Positions 22,087 to 31,826 of a DNA stretch of 64,000 nucleotides are shown here, piece after piece. The notes under the pieces are model-generated. The model saw only the letters and a program-made list of their open reading frames with translations, was not told where the DNA came from and ran no database searches. This stretch comes from Thozetella sp. PMI_491 (Eukaryota; Ascomycota; Sordariomycetes; Chaetosphaeriales; Chaetosphaeriaceae), in contig MU270028.1 in the NCBI GenBank assembly GCA_021432635.1, positions 1,116,323 to 1,180,322 on the forward strand, written 5' to 3'. The translations under genes were made by a program, and so were the position numbers. Numbering within the stretch: the first letter of the stretch is position 1; every line of letters begins with the position of its first letter.

Positions 22087-22960
22087 GTTTGTGGCGAGGA
22101 AAGCTGCGATACTGGATGTGGAGGTGTCTTGTCCACGTTGGAGGCACGAGGGCCAGTATATATGGTTCGATCGCGTGTACGAGGATATGTCTACCTCCGC
22201 AGGCCTGCCAGGTGACCAGTAGCACTCCAGACCTCCCCCGTTGGTAGGTGTCCTAGGCGATCCCGTATCTCAGGGGTGTGCGGCGAGGACGGGCGTCGGT
22301 CCCCAAGTGCCACTAGCTAATGATTGCAACCCAATTACCAACAATCGCAGCCCATGGATCCCTCATCCGCACGGCCGTGTGGTGTTGGATATGGGGTTGG
22401 GAGGAGCGCACCAGGATTCATTATCAGCCCCAGCTTGTGGGAGACGCTAGGCCCCGGTCTTGGCGTGGATAACGGAATTTGACTGATACCGCATTGTCTT
22501 GGGGCGCTGGACATGACTAGTGCAAGTCTAGGTCCTGCAGCCACCATCAGCACCATGGGTCTAGCCGGAACCCGACCCCATGCCATTTGGGAGCTCCTCC
22601 CGATGGGTCCTAAATCTGGCCCAGCACACTCCTCCCGGCCGGTAGCGACATGAGGGAGCATGCACGACGGCCTCCTCCTCGGGGTGTCTGCAGATAGGCG
22701 GGAGGATCGATGGCATGCACCGCAGCTCAGGAGCCGAAACAGGAGGGCGGCAAATGCTCGCCTCACTGCCGCCAAGGTACTTTAGGATACTTGAACACAA
22801 ATACGGCTTGCAAACTACTGCGTCCTTGTCGGTTATCAATCATCCCATCCCCACGCCTACTTGCCCACCTCGCCTATCGTCAGCCACTCGTCTTACAATC
22901 GGATAGACGAAACTATCACGCACACCGTAACCCAGCCGTAACCAAACCGTAACCTTCATC
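22087..22960. promoter_or_regulatory. Divergent promoter between MFS importer and aldolase
   Basis: 874 bp with no real gene; overlapping open frames are antisense or non-ATG. It holds a gggagctcctccc site centred on GGAGCTCC (22590-22597), matching the larger palindrome at 25443-25462. Next to the aldolase start it holds three phased CCGTAACC repeats (22925-22957). The arrangement suggests joint control of importer and aldolase. Confidence 0.6.
22925..22957 (+). promoter_or_regulatory. Three 11-bp tandem CCGTAAC repeats just before the aldolase start
   Basis: Units start at 22925, 22936 and 22947, each beginning ccgtaacc, with exactly 11-bp spacing, about one helical turn. The last ends only 3 bp before the ATG at 22961, so the repeat lies in the transcript leader or core promoter. 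It could be an operator for an activator or repressor, or an RNA-level signal. Confidence 0.5.
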
Positions 22961-23761
22961 ATGAGCTACCCCACTGCCCAGACCACCACCATTGAGAACC
23001 CTCGTCTGAGGCTTCTCAACAAGCTCAAGCGGGGGGAGTACCCCTTGCTTACCTTCATGGGAATCGGTTCCGTGCGCATGGCCCAGATCGTCGCCCTGAC
23101 TGGCGTTGACGGCATCATCATCGACTGCGAGCACGGTAACATCGGTGACGATGCTATGCACAATGCCGTCGCCGCCATCGCGGCCCTCGGTGTGTCCCCC
23201 ATCATCCGCATCCGCGGACCCGCCCACGACATCATCAAGCGGGCGCTCGATACTGGTGCCCACGGCATCATGGTGCCGCAGATCAACAACGCGGAAGAGG
23301 CACGCCAGATCGTCCAGTCTTCCAAATTTCCTCCGTATGGAGTTCGTGGCCAAGGCTCTGCTTTCCCGGCCATCGCCCACAACCTCACTACGCCCGAATA
23401 CATGGTGTCTGCCAACGAGACGATCCTGACCATGATCCAAATAGAGACGCGCGCCGGCGTCGAGAACGTCGACGAGATTGCGGCTGTGCCTGGCGTAGAC
23501 ATGGTCTTTGTTGGCCCTAACGACCTGGCCCAGTCTCTTTTCGGCTATGTGCCCGCTCGGGGAGACGAGCCAGAGTTTGGCGCTGCCATCGATAAGATCA
23601 TCGCGGCGGGGCGCAAGAACGGCAAGTGGGTGGGACGTATGGTAAACAACGGCACAGTAGCCAAGCAGGAGCGGCCGAGGTATGACATGGTCGCCATCAC
23701 CGGCGACACCAAGGCCATCCAGAACTGGTATATTGCGGAGCTCGACATTGCCCGGTCATAA
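22961..23761 (+). CDS. HpcH/HpaI-family class II aldolase
   Basis: Intronless, 266 residues, close to the usual 250-270. Family motifs seen: the GIDCEHG-like IIIDCEHGNIGDD (metal-site region), RIRGPAHDIIKRALDTGAHGIMVPQ (phosphate/carboxylate loop and strand), YGVRGQG, IQIETRAGVENVDEIAAVPGVDMVFVGPNDLAQS with the metal-binding Glu, and a C-terminal helix. Such enzymes cleave or form 4-hydroxy-2-oxo acids with pyruvate or oxaloacetate as the donor, using a divalent metal, in the cytosol. The ATG at 22961 directly follows three phased repeats. Flanking genes (importer, RidA, 2-oxoglutarate oxygenase, regulator) suggest a catabolic route that ends in retro-aldol cleavage to pyruvate; the exact substrate cannot be read from the sequence. 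Confidence 0.9.
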   Translation: MSYPTAQTTTIENPRLRLLNKLKRGEYPLLTFMGIGSVRMAQIVALTGVDGIIIDCEHGNIGDDAMHNAVAAIAALGVSPIIRIRGPAHDIIKRALDTGAHGIMVPQINNAEEARQIVQSSKFPPYGVRGQGSAFPAIAHNLTTPEYMVSANETILTMIQIETRAGVENVDEIAAVPGVDMVFVGPNDLAQSLFGYVPARGDEPEFGAAIDKIIAAGRKNGKWVGRMVNNGTVAKQERPRYDMVAITGDTKAIQNWYIAELDIARS

Positions 23762-24630
23762 AGAACGGCGAGCGCAGGCTGCATCATTTTGTATAAAATT
23801 TCCACATACCAAGCTAGAGATAGAGTATCTTCACTACCATAATTCATGCACGTCTGATATTGTTTAGAATTTAGAGTGACTTGACACCACGTACATTGAC
23901 TTGATTTTGTCCAGCAGGCGGCCTGAGTCGTCCAGCCACCGAGCCATCTCTTAAGAAGCCCCTTTTGGCTACGATAACGCCTGGTGCTCAATCGTATGAC
24001 TAAATTCGTGGCACCAGTAGCTCGTATTTGGCCCTTGTCTAGATCACAAGGTGGAAAATGGTTGATTTCGGTCGTGCTAGTTAGATTGACAAGTAGTTCC
24101 GTCTCAGAGAAACGCTCGCCAGATACGGACTTTGTCCCCCAGGATGGGTTCATCCCAGTTTCGACCTGGCTCGTGATCAACAGGATGGTAATCTCCAAAA
24201 TCAGAAACTTTCACTATGACCAATACAATTCTCTATCGCAGGGACTATCTAGCGCTCTCCAGTCATTGCTAGGATAGGCTTGGCTGTGGAACACCTTCAA
24301 CCGCGCCGGATCGTGCAACCGCTGAAATGTAGGGTAATCCGTGGTGGCATTGCCTCTTCATGTTCCAGACTCTCTTCCAATAATATGTACGCATGTTAAC
24401 ATGGTTTAGGTTCAACAGGGTTTACGATGCGGTGAAAATTACATGACGATAGTGTTACTTCTCTATACCGATAGCTTGGTACCGTGATCATGCCTGGCCA
24501 CATTCGGACTTCATGCACAAGTGTTGCACAATTGAACTTCTGACAGTATACAGTGTTACATTTTCCATATCTATAGCCAATCCCAATATGTCCCGTTTGA
24601 TCCATTTGCTCCGGTTCCATGCAATTTCCA
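23762..24630. other. Convergent intergenic region, no gene seen
   Basis: 3' flanks of the aldolase (plus) and RidA (minus). Open frames here, such as the minus frame 24198-23545, begin outside ATG context and run antisense into the aldolase. Nothing further was recognised. Confidence 0.5.
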
Positions 24631-25136
24631 TTAAGCCTGCGCAATGCACTCAATCTCAATTACAGTGCCGTTTCCGGGCGGCACGGCCTGAAGGCACGAG
24701 CGCGAAGGCATCGGCTTGGGGAGGAACTCAATGTAGGCCTCGTTCATGTCGGCGAAGTCCTTCATGTCGGCAAGGTAGACATTGTACTTGACGACCTTGT
24801 CGAGAGAGGACCCAGCAAGCTCGAGAACCTCCTTGAGGTTCTGCAGGCAGGTTCTCTACATACGGGGCAAGGAGTCAGCTTTGGGTCTAGGGGATCCGGC
24901 TCGGAATGACCGGTCAGCAGCTAAGACGAGAAGAACCTACTGTCGCCTGCTTGATCTCTCCGGTGGCCGTCTGGCCGGCGCAGAAGACTAGACCGGGGAC
25001 CTTGACCGCAGGGCCTGTGCGAGAGCAGGCTGCGTCAGCGAAATGATAACAACACAATATCCTTGGCGTCATGCAAACACTCACAATTGTGCGGCTTGGG
25101 AGGGAATTTCTCGCTGGAGATGAGCTCGCGGGACAT
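24631..25136 (-). CDS. RidA/YjgF/UK114-family enamine/imine deaminase, three exons
   Basis: Not visible as one open frame because of two introns. Minus-strand exons 25136-25085, 25014-24941 and 24855-24631 join to 116 residues, just under the family's usual 120-130. Landmarks: the N-terminal SREL.SSEKFPPKP, GLVFCAGQTA (the V-F.SGQ.. strand, with Cys in place of the usual Ser), NLKEVLELAGSSLDKVVK, VYLADMKDFADMNEAY, then MPSRSCLQAV..P and VIEIECIA. The R in PSRS corresponds to the catalytic Arg that binds the substrate carboxylate. RidA proteins hydrolyse reactive 2-aminoacrylate and other imines from PLP enzymes; in catabolic clusters they deaminate pathway enamines. Donors are gtgagt and gtaggt. 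Position beside the aldolase points to an imine or enamine intermediate in this pathway. Confidence 0.85.
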
Positions 25137-26197
25137 TTTGGCGGATGATGTCGAAGGACAAGTGTAGAGTGGTATAGTTGATGGTACTTCGATGTGAATG
25201 ATACCTTGAAAGACAGATCTGATATTCGATAGCGAAAGAGTAAACCTGTGTTATCCTTCGCGATTTAAATTGCGTGTGAGTTGCTGCTTTCTCGGCAGAC
25301 CAGAAGTCTATTTGCCGATCTAGCTTGTCCTCCCACGCCATGAATGAATGGGAGGAGCTCTCCGTGATATTCGATGCACTACCCCTGCAATTGTCGCCGA
25401 TGGGGCATCTAGCAAGGGGCGCCTGCATGATGCAGCGCTAGCGTGGGAGGAGCTCCTCCCACTCAAGATAGCCCTTGGAAATTCTTGTCGCGTAATTGGC
25501 GTAGTGCTCCTTGTTCCATCCCCGCCGCCATGTGTAAGCGCTCGAGAGCTCGTCCTGTAGTGAGATCAAACAGGAAAGGCCCAGTGTTTCCCGTAGTGTC
25601 CGCCCTGCGACTCCTCCTTCCGCACCGAGGTACTGGGCAGAGCTTCAGGGGGGCCCACCCTAATCGCCGCCGCTTTCCCACTGAGGTCTAGCTGACTCGT
25701 TTGCGCTAATCGCCAGAGGAGCTCAGAGGGTCCCAGGGAGGAGGAGACGGATGAGACGGAGGAGGAGACCCAGGCGGAGCAGCAGAATGCAAGCCAGGCA
25801 CCGGACGTGGGGTGGCTGAGGGGAGCATGACGGTCGGCTACGGAAACGCGATACCAAGAACGCGGCTGGTGGATCATCCACGTAGCGGCTAGGGCCAGCA
25901 ACGGTAGGCGGGTTGGCGGGAACCGAGCTATCGGACTTGGTGCCGCCGCCGTGGGAGTTGCCATGGCCTGACTATGTTTCTTTCTTGCATCTTTCTCGTC
26001 TGATCGAGGAGCTCTTTTGGAGGAGTTAGACACGCGTGTGGCACCCGCCCCGAAGCTTGGAGTCTCAACCACCTAGTCCGCCTTCAAGCGGGAAAAGTTA
26101 TAAGACAACAGCTACCTTAGCCAGCCCATATCGTCTCTAGCATTCACCACTGCCACTGCCACCCGCATCTCTACCATATACCCGATCCCGTCCAATC
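25137..26197. promoter_or_regulatory. Divergent promoter between RidA and the 2OG oxygenase
   Basis: 1061 bp without a supported gene. Four GAGCTC-centred sites occur: 25355-25360 (in gggaggagctctcc), 25443-25462 (perfect 20-bp palindrome), 25719-25724 (agaggagctcag) and 26009-26014 (cgaggagctc). Density and palindromic extension suggest regulator sites shared by both genes. Confidence 0.55.
25443..25462. promoter_or_regulatory. Perfect 20-bp palindrome, candidate cluster operator
   Basis: gtgggaggagctcctcccac reads identically on both strands. Shorter versions of the same GGAG-GAGCTC core occur at 22590, 25355, 25719 and 26009, all in promoters of this cluster. A single GAGCTC hexamer is expected by chance every few kilobases (one also occurs near 56,526), so the weight rests on the full palindrome and the clustering. 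Confidence 0.5.
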
Positions 26198-27600
26198 ATG
26201 GCGCCCGCTGCTTCCTTCAACCCGCCTGCCGCCGACCTGCCCGGCAAGCCCTTCGTGCCGGAATGGATACCCCCTCCCATCACCAAGCAGAAGGAGAACT
26301 TTGCCAGTTTGACGTCGATCGACCTATCCCTGCTAGACTCTGATGACCCAGCTGTCGTTGATGATCTGGTCAGGCAAGTCAAACGTGCCATCCGCGAGGA
26401 TGGTTTCCTTTTCCTCGAGAACTACGGTATCTCGTTGGAACAGGTGAGTGAAGCTACATTCGATAATAACACACTCTTATCACTAACCACGTTCCTCTCT
26501 ACGCAGTTGCACCGACAATTCGCCATTGCTCAGTACCTGTACAACAACATCAGCGAGGAGGACAAGGAGCGTCTGCTTTTCAGCCCTGATACTGGTGTCT
26601 GGTCCGGATACAAGCATCCCTATGGCTTCAAAGTAAGCGCCGCTAACCTTGACCGCGTAAATCGGCGGTGTGCTAACTGCAATTCCTCCTTTCTTTAGAG
26701 GAATCGTGGTCCCCCTGATGGAATCGAGCAGTTCAACTGGTACACACCGGACTGGGAAGATACCGACAACCGGGTACCGACCTGCCTCCACCCGTTCATG
26801 GACGAGATTGAGGCCTTCTGCAACTACTTGACAAAGTCCGTAAACCGACGCCTCCTCACTCTCTTCTCACGCGTCCTCGAGCTTCCCGATGATTACCTTT
26901 GGGACAAGGTGCAGTCCCACGGCAGCCCGACCGGCGAAGGCTACTTCCGCCATGCCCTCTTCCGCCCGGTCAAGAAGGAGACCGAGGAGGCATCCAAGGG
27001 TCTGCGCATGCACGGCCACACCGACTTTGGCCTGACGACTCTGCTGTTCTCGGTGCCCATTTCGTGTCTCCAGATCTGGGGCCACGATGAGAAGTGGTAT
27101 TACGTGCCCTACAAGCCCGGCGCGCTCGTCATCAACATCGGTGACACGTTAGAGATCGTCTCCGGAGGCCACTTTAAGGCCACTCGTCACCGCGTCTTCA
27201 AGCCCCCCGTAGACCAGCTGCATGAGGAGCGTCTTTCACTGGTGTTGTTCAACAGCTCCGTCGGCGACCTGCGCATGGGTCCTGCGACAGGTAAGTCGGA
27301 CCCTGCTTTGCGAGGCGAGCCTGTAGCACACGATACTGACCACCTTTTCCTGCAGACTCACCACTTATCCAACGTGAGGGTTGCGTCGAGGAGCAAGGTG
27401 TCTACAGGGAGTTCCGGGACCGCACTCTCGAGGGCAAGCTCGTGCCTACCAACCGCGAATGGCGCGAGATCCAGATCGCGACGGCGACGGACCCGACGGA
27501 CCAGGAGCACAACCGCGTCGGCGTGCACCAGGTTATCATTGATGGAAAGCTGATGCACCAGCGGGAATACATGGGTGTCAAGGTCCTTCTTCCCGTTTAA
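26198..27600 (+). CDS. 2-oxoglutarate/Fe(II)-dependent oxygenase (isopenicillin-N-synthase-like), four exons
   Basis: Exons 26198-26443, 26507-26632, 26699-27290 and 27356-27600 give 402 residues. The N-terminal DIOX_N part has the typical DGFLFLENYGIS strand. The catalytic 2OG-FeII_Oxy domain (about 230-340) shows the metal ligands H and D in MHGHTDFG, the distal histidine in ATRHRV, and the cosubstrate-binding R-x-S in EERLSLVLF. GDTLEIVSGGHFKATRHRV is the classic strand of the family. It would hydroxylate, desaturate or cyclise a small molecule in the cytosol with O2 and 2-oxoglutarate. Introns are 63-66 nt with gtgagt, gtaagc and gtaagt donors. It is divergent from RidA and upstream of the regulator gene, so it is the likely tailoring or ring-attacking step of this cluster. 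The substrate cannot be inferred. Confidence 0.9.
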
Positions 27601-28435
27601 AATGCATGCCTGCAGCGGGCTGTGGATCGCGTACGTTTTTAAGGCGAAAAGGAGTGCGTGCCAACATTAGTAGCGTACTATGTACTGTTTCGATGCTGTC
27701 TTGGGAGATACGATAGTTATGCCAATATGACCAAAACTTAAAATACCGATTGTGCCTCCCACGAGTGCTGGCTTTTGCAGCTCTATCTGGCGATGATGCC
27801 TATAGAGGCTCCTTGCAGCAGCAAGGATTGGGCGTTTACATAGGAGCCAGGTTGCCCTTACCGCGTATCCACCTCGCGGAGTGGCCTCCACCTCCCGAAC
27901 GACCCAGATTGGAAATCCCACTACGTAAAATGGATGAGTTCTGTTATCGTGGTCCAAAAGCTCGATGCCTGCCTTATCAATTACCATGTCGAGCGCCTCT
28001 TAGTTCTGTGTCAAGCAATCACAAAGCCGTCTCAAGTGGCGATTTAGCTCTGATAAGATAGGGAGAAAAGACTAGCACCAGATAAAGAATCGGGGCGCTC
28101 TCACAGGGAGCCCACTCTCAAGATTTCCACCCTCAGCATGGCGGTTTCTTCCTTGCCAGTAGCTCACACAAGAATGCACGCTTCAATCTTTTCCACTGCA
28201 GAAGCTTTCGAAGTCTGCCCTACCCATTCTCACTCTTCCCCTGCAACCCCTCACGGCACCGCTCTCCGGGACCCGCCAAGTGATACATCGGCGGGACGAA
28301 GCTAACCGAGTCAGTTGAGCGCGCTGCGTGACCCTGCCACCAAACGCCACCCAAGGGTGTGGGGTTCTGGGTAGTGTGGGGGGTGGAGAGAGTCCGGGGG
28401 ACCTTCTGTCCGTCTGCAACCTCGGATGCTTCCCT
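27601..28435. other. Intergenic, promoter of the regulator gene
   Basis: No supported gene. The long frame that continues upstream of the regulator (to 28328) starts with GTG and is leader sequence. A pyrimidine-rich stretch before 28436 resembles a fungal promoter. Nothing else was recognised. Confidence 0.45.
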
Positions 28436-30643
28436 ATGACGACTGATAAACCCTCGCATCTCCCCAGCCAGCGCAGCCCCGAGACGGACATGATTGCCTC
28501 CTCCGCCGCCGCTCAGGAAGGGGGCCCGTCCTACCAGCCGTTCCAGTGTCTCATCTGCAAGAGCCGCTTCACCCGCCATGAGAACCTCAAGCGGCATGCA
28601 GCCCTCCACACCCGGTCGCAATCCGACGCGGCGCTGCCCTGCGGCCTCTGCGATGCTACCTTCTCACGCCCCGATCTGCGCCATCGTCATATGAAGAGGA
28701 AACACCCGGAGCACCAGGAGAGCCGGCCTACCAAGAAGGCGTGCCGCCGGCAGGCGTCACCCGTAGAGAGACAAGAAGCAGAGGAGCGATCCCAGGAGGG
28801 GGACAAGGCACCTACTCTGTCCCCGCCGGAGAGTCATCACAGCGTGCAACTTCATCATTCAAGCGATGAGAGCGAGATGGAAGCAGAAGGCGGGTTCTGG
28901 CACACGACCCTGCGCTATGATCAGCCTCCCCTAGAGCACGCCCGCCACGAATCCTCCGAGAGCTCAATTCTGCCGCCTAGTGTGCCTCCGAACCGCGACA
29001 CGGGTGGTGCACAAAACGTTAACCTCCAACCAGATGCGCAATCATCGATCAATGAGGCCGCGGCCATGCGGGATATTGTGCAATGCGCGGCTGCACTGGA
29101 GCAGAGCTTACTACTACAGGCATCCTTCCTCAAGCCTGCCTTCCTTAAGCCCGGAACCTTGCTCGACGCCCGAGCGAATCCGATAGCAATACCGAATTCT
29201 GGATCATTCGAGACCACACTCGCAAGCTTCGATTTCAGCCAGGGTATTCCGGAGAGGCTGCTGTCCGCCGGTCTATCCCCGCGCCACGAGGACTGGTACC
29301 CCTCGGCATCACAGATCAGACAGGGCTGCGAGCTCTTCTTCGCCCACGTCTCGTGCTTCGTTCCATTTCTTCACCAACCCACTTTTGATGCTTCAGCGGC
29401 CGCTCCCTTCCTTGTCCTGAGCATGCTCTGCCTAGGGTACCAGTACGGCGAGGATCCCGACTGCGGCAGCCAAGAAGGTTCCGGGGCTTCGCTATCGGTG
29501 CGGTGCTTCCACCGCGCCCGGGTGCTCATCGACTCAGAAGAGGAGAATGCCGATGATTCGACCCAGAACAACCCAATGATACAAACTTTCCTACTTTTGC
29601 AAATATTTGCTATGATGTACCTCTGCGGAAACGACTCCGCTTACGGTCTCAAGATGCATTCCAAAATGATCTCGCTCGCGCGTGCTGGAGGGCTGATGCA
29701 GCCGATCCCCATGCAGTCCGCTTCGACTGTGTGCCTGAACTCGCTCTGGAGGGAGTTTACCAAGGCCGAGTCCCACAAGCGGACGCTCTTTGCTGTGCAT
29801 CAGGTTGACACCTTATGGTACCAGTTCCTATCTATCCCCCGCTCCATCTCGCACCTAGAAATCAAACACGACTTGCCATGCCCGGAAGACAACTGGGTAG
29901 CAGCCACGGCCGCCGAATGGGCGCACAAACGTCTTGTGGCGCGGGACGCTGGGCCGTCTGTGCGATACTCGGATGCTGTTCGCCTGTTTCTCTCGCCCGA
30001 TGCGGACCTCGACTCCATCCCCGAGTTTGACCCGTATGGGGCGATCAACATCGCGCAATTTCTCATCTCTAGCGCCCGCGAGATCTCAGGCTGGTCGATG
30101 ATGACGGGCATGCTCAGCATGGAGAGGATAGAACCCCTGCGGTCTTCGCTCATCGCCCTCAGCGCGTTCATCCGCCCGCAGCCCGAGACAGGAGGTTCAT
30201 CCCAGGCGCTATGCCAGGCGACGTGGGAGGCAGCCATGATCGAGCTTCAGATGTGGTCACCAGCACACACCGGTGGCATAGTGGAGGGGAGCATGGACGG
30301 GGTCTTAAACCAATCGGCCTACCTGGCGCCCTCATGCGAGTTTCTGTGCAAGTCTAACACGGCCAAGGCAATCCAGCCGCATGTCGACTGGTTCTTGCGC
30401 TATCTGGAGACGACAGTCGAGCCGGGCTCTGAGGCCCCGTGGATATCATTGTACGCGTACCGAGCGTTCCTGATCGCCTGGAATCTGGTGCGTGGGGGGA
30501 ATTCCGGCGCGATGCAAGTTATCGGCGTCCATGACGGTGACGTCGAGGTGGCCCTGGAATGGGCCCGAAAGGTGTTTCGGCGTCGCGAGCGGTGGCAACT
30601 CGGGAAGCTCATCTTGTCAAGTTTGGATACTCTAGAGAAATGA
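28436..30643 (+). CDS. C2H2 zinc-finger plus fungal-specific transcription factor
   Basis: Intronless, 735 residues from the ATG at 28436 (a second ATG lies 18 codons on, at 28490). Two C2H2 fingers stand near the N-terminus: FQCLICKSRFTRHENLKRH...H (about residues 38-60) and LPCGLCDATFSRPDLRHRH...H (about 66-90). A basic, acidic/Ser-rich linker follows. From about residue 290 a fungal-specific transcription factor (fungal_trans) region begins, with LFFAHVSCFVPFLHQPTFD, FLVLSMLCLGYQYG and KMISLARAGGL, then the SHKRTLFAVHQVDTL helix. Such proteins are nuclear pathway regulators. It is the last member of the SDR/importer/aldolase/RidA/oxygenase group and the natural candidate for binding the GAGCTC-centred palindromes in their promoters, though this is inference. 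Confidence 0.9.
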   Translation: MTTDKPSHLPSQRSPETDMIASSAAAQEGGPSYQPFQCLICKSRFTRHENLKRHAALHTRSQSDAALPCGLCDATFSRPDLRHRHMKRKHPEHQESRPTKKACRRQASPVERQEAEERSQEGDKAPTLSPPESHHSVQLHHSSDESEMEAEGGFWHTTLRYDQPPLEHARHESSESSILPPSVPPNRDTGGAQNVNLQPDAQSSINEAAAMRDIVQCAAALEQSLLLQASFLKPAFLKPGTLLDARANPIAIPNSGSFETTLASFDFSQGIPERLLSAGLSPRHEDWYPSASQIRQGCELFFAHVSCFVPFLHQPTFDASAAAPFLVLSMLCLGYQYGEDPDCGSQEGSGASLSVRCFHRARVLIDSEEENADDSTQNNPMIQTFLLLQIFAMMYLCGNDSAYGLKMHSKMISLARAGGLMQPIPMQSASTVCLNSLWREFTKAESHKRTLFAVHQVDTLWYQFLSIPRSISHLEIKHDLPCPEDNWVAATAAEWAHKRLVARDAGPSVRYSDAVRLFLSPDADLDSIPEFDPYGAINIAQFLISSAREISGWSMMTGMLSMERIEPLRSSLIALSAFIRPQPETGGSSQALCQATWEAAMIELQMWSPAHTGGIVEGSMDGVLNQSAYLAPSCEFLCKSNTAKAIQPHVDWFLRYLETTVEPGSEAPWISLYAYRAFLIAWNLVRGGNSGAMQVIGVHDGDVEVALEWARKVFRRRERWQLGKLILSSLDTLEK

Positions 30644-31826
30644 ACCACACGGTTACCTGGCGCATTGATACCGTGAGTGATCACTTCCATTGCGTCTTTT
30701 TGGGACAACGTATTGACAACCTGGGCAGCTACAACGTAATTATACCCTATGGCGCAAGAGGATGCAGACTATTGACATTGTGGACATGATACAGCCGTAC
30801 TCTTGAAGGAAAGAAGCTACGTAAGGAGGAGCCCAGTGGCGTCACCCCTCCTATTCTCTCCATCGGAGCACGATGCGCACCATTGTTTAGCTCGTGGATG
30901 CGATACGCCTCCGAGAGATTTAGGGTTCTGCACGGTGGGCACCTGCGGAGCGATGCAGTCCTCGTTCTTGAAGACCAAGGCCTCCGAGGTCGGATTATAC
31001 CAAGTAGCTATGGCCAAGATAGGCAGAATAAATACGCCTACGCGGCGTGAGCCAGGAAAGCGTGCTGACTTTCTGGAGACGGTGATTGGCGAATTTCAAC
31101 CACGGCAGCCAAGCCCCGAGGCAAGAGAGAAGCACGTAATAAAATAACAAATATACACCCCGGAAAGCTCGGACATGCGTGGAATTGATAAATAAATCCG
31201 TGGAGAACCGACAAGGTCGTGTGGGTGCGGGATGCTTTGGGCGATGGAGTAGGCAAAGCTGTGCAACCCCTGTAGCCACGAAATCCTCACTCCTCCGGTC
31301 GGTATTAGAGTAAGGGACGTTGCGATGCTCAGCTGGTTGCATGCTCTAGCAGGAGGCCGACTGGGTCTGGGTCTACAGTATCTGGGGCTGAATGCGACAG
31401 TGCGCTGGATAAGGTAAGAGAGGTACAGTATGTACGTAATGGGAAATGCGACCGCCGCTCCTCCCTGTCAATCGCCGAGGAGCCTCTCCCAATTGACCGC
31501 CAGCCCCTGAGGGAGCCCCAGCTTTGGCATTTGGTAGCCTGGGGCTCCTCGCTGGTGTCCACTCCTCCGTCCGAACTAGGCGAGTCCTGGGCCTGACTCG
31601 TCGGCATTTGGTCCCTAATGCTCGTAGGCTCGGCTATTGCCACTATAGCATGCGTCCCCGCGAATCTCCAGCCCCCCACACATGAGCCTGGATCCACTCT
31701 CGTGGAGATAGGTCGGTCTCTTAACAGTCCAAGTCTTTAAACTGTTGTTATGGAGTATTTACAAAGCATTTCTTGATAGGTCGAGAGACTGGTCTTCTAT
31801 CATTCAGTTCGACCTGTTTATGGGCA
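30644..31826. other. Intergenic with GC-rich inverted repeat
   Basis: No supported gene; frames at 30803-31147 plus and 31329-31697 minus lack domains and good starts. A perfect inverted repeat with 10-bp arms, ggagccccag (31512-31521) and ctggggctcc (31539-31548), lies in a block rich in gctcctc/gaggagc. This could be a transcription end hairpin or a regulator site. Confidence 0.4.

Noticed and set aside
22916-23502. Two overlapping minus-strand frames (174 and 178 codons)
   Set aside because: Antisense to the HpcH/HpaI aldolase; GC-rich third positions of that gene keep the opposite strand open.
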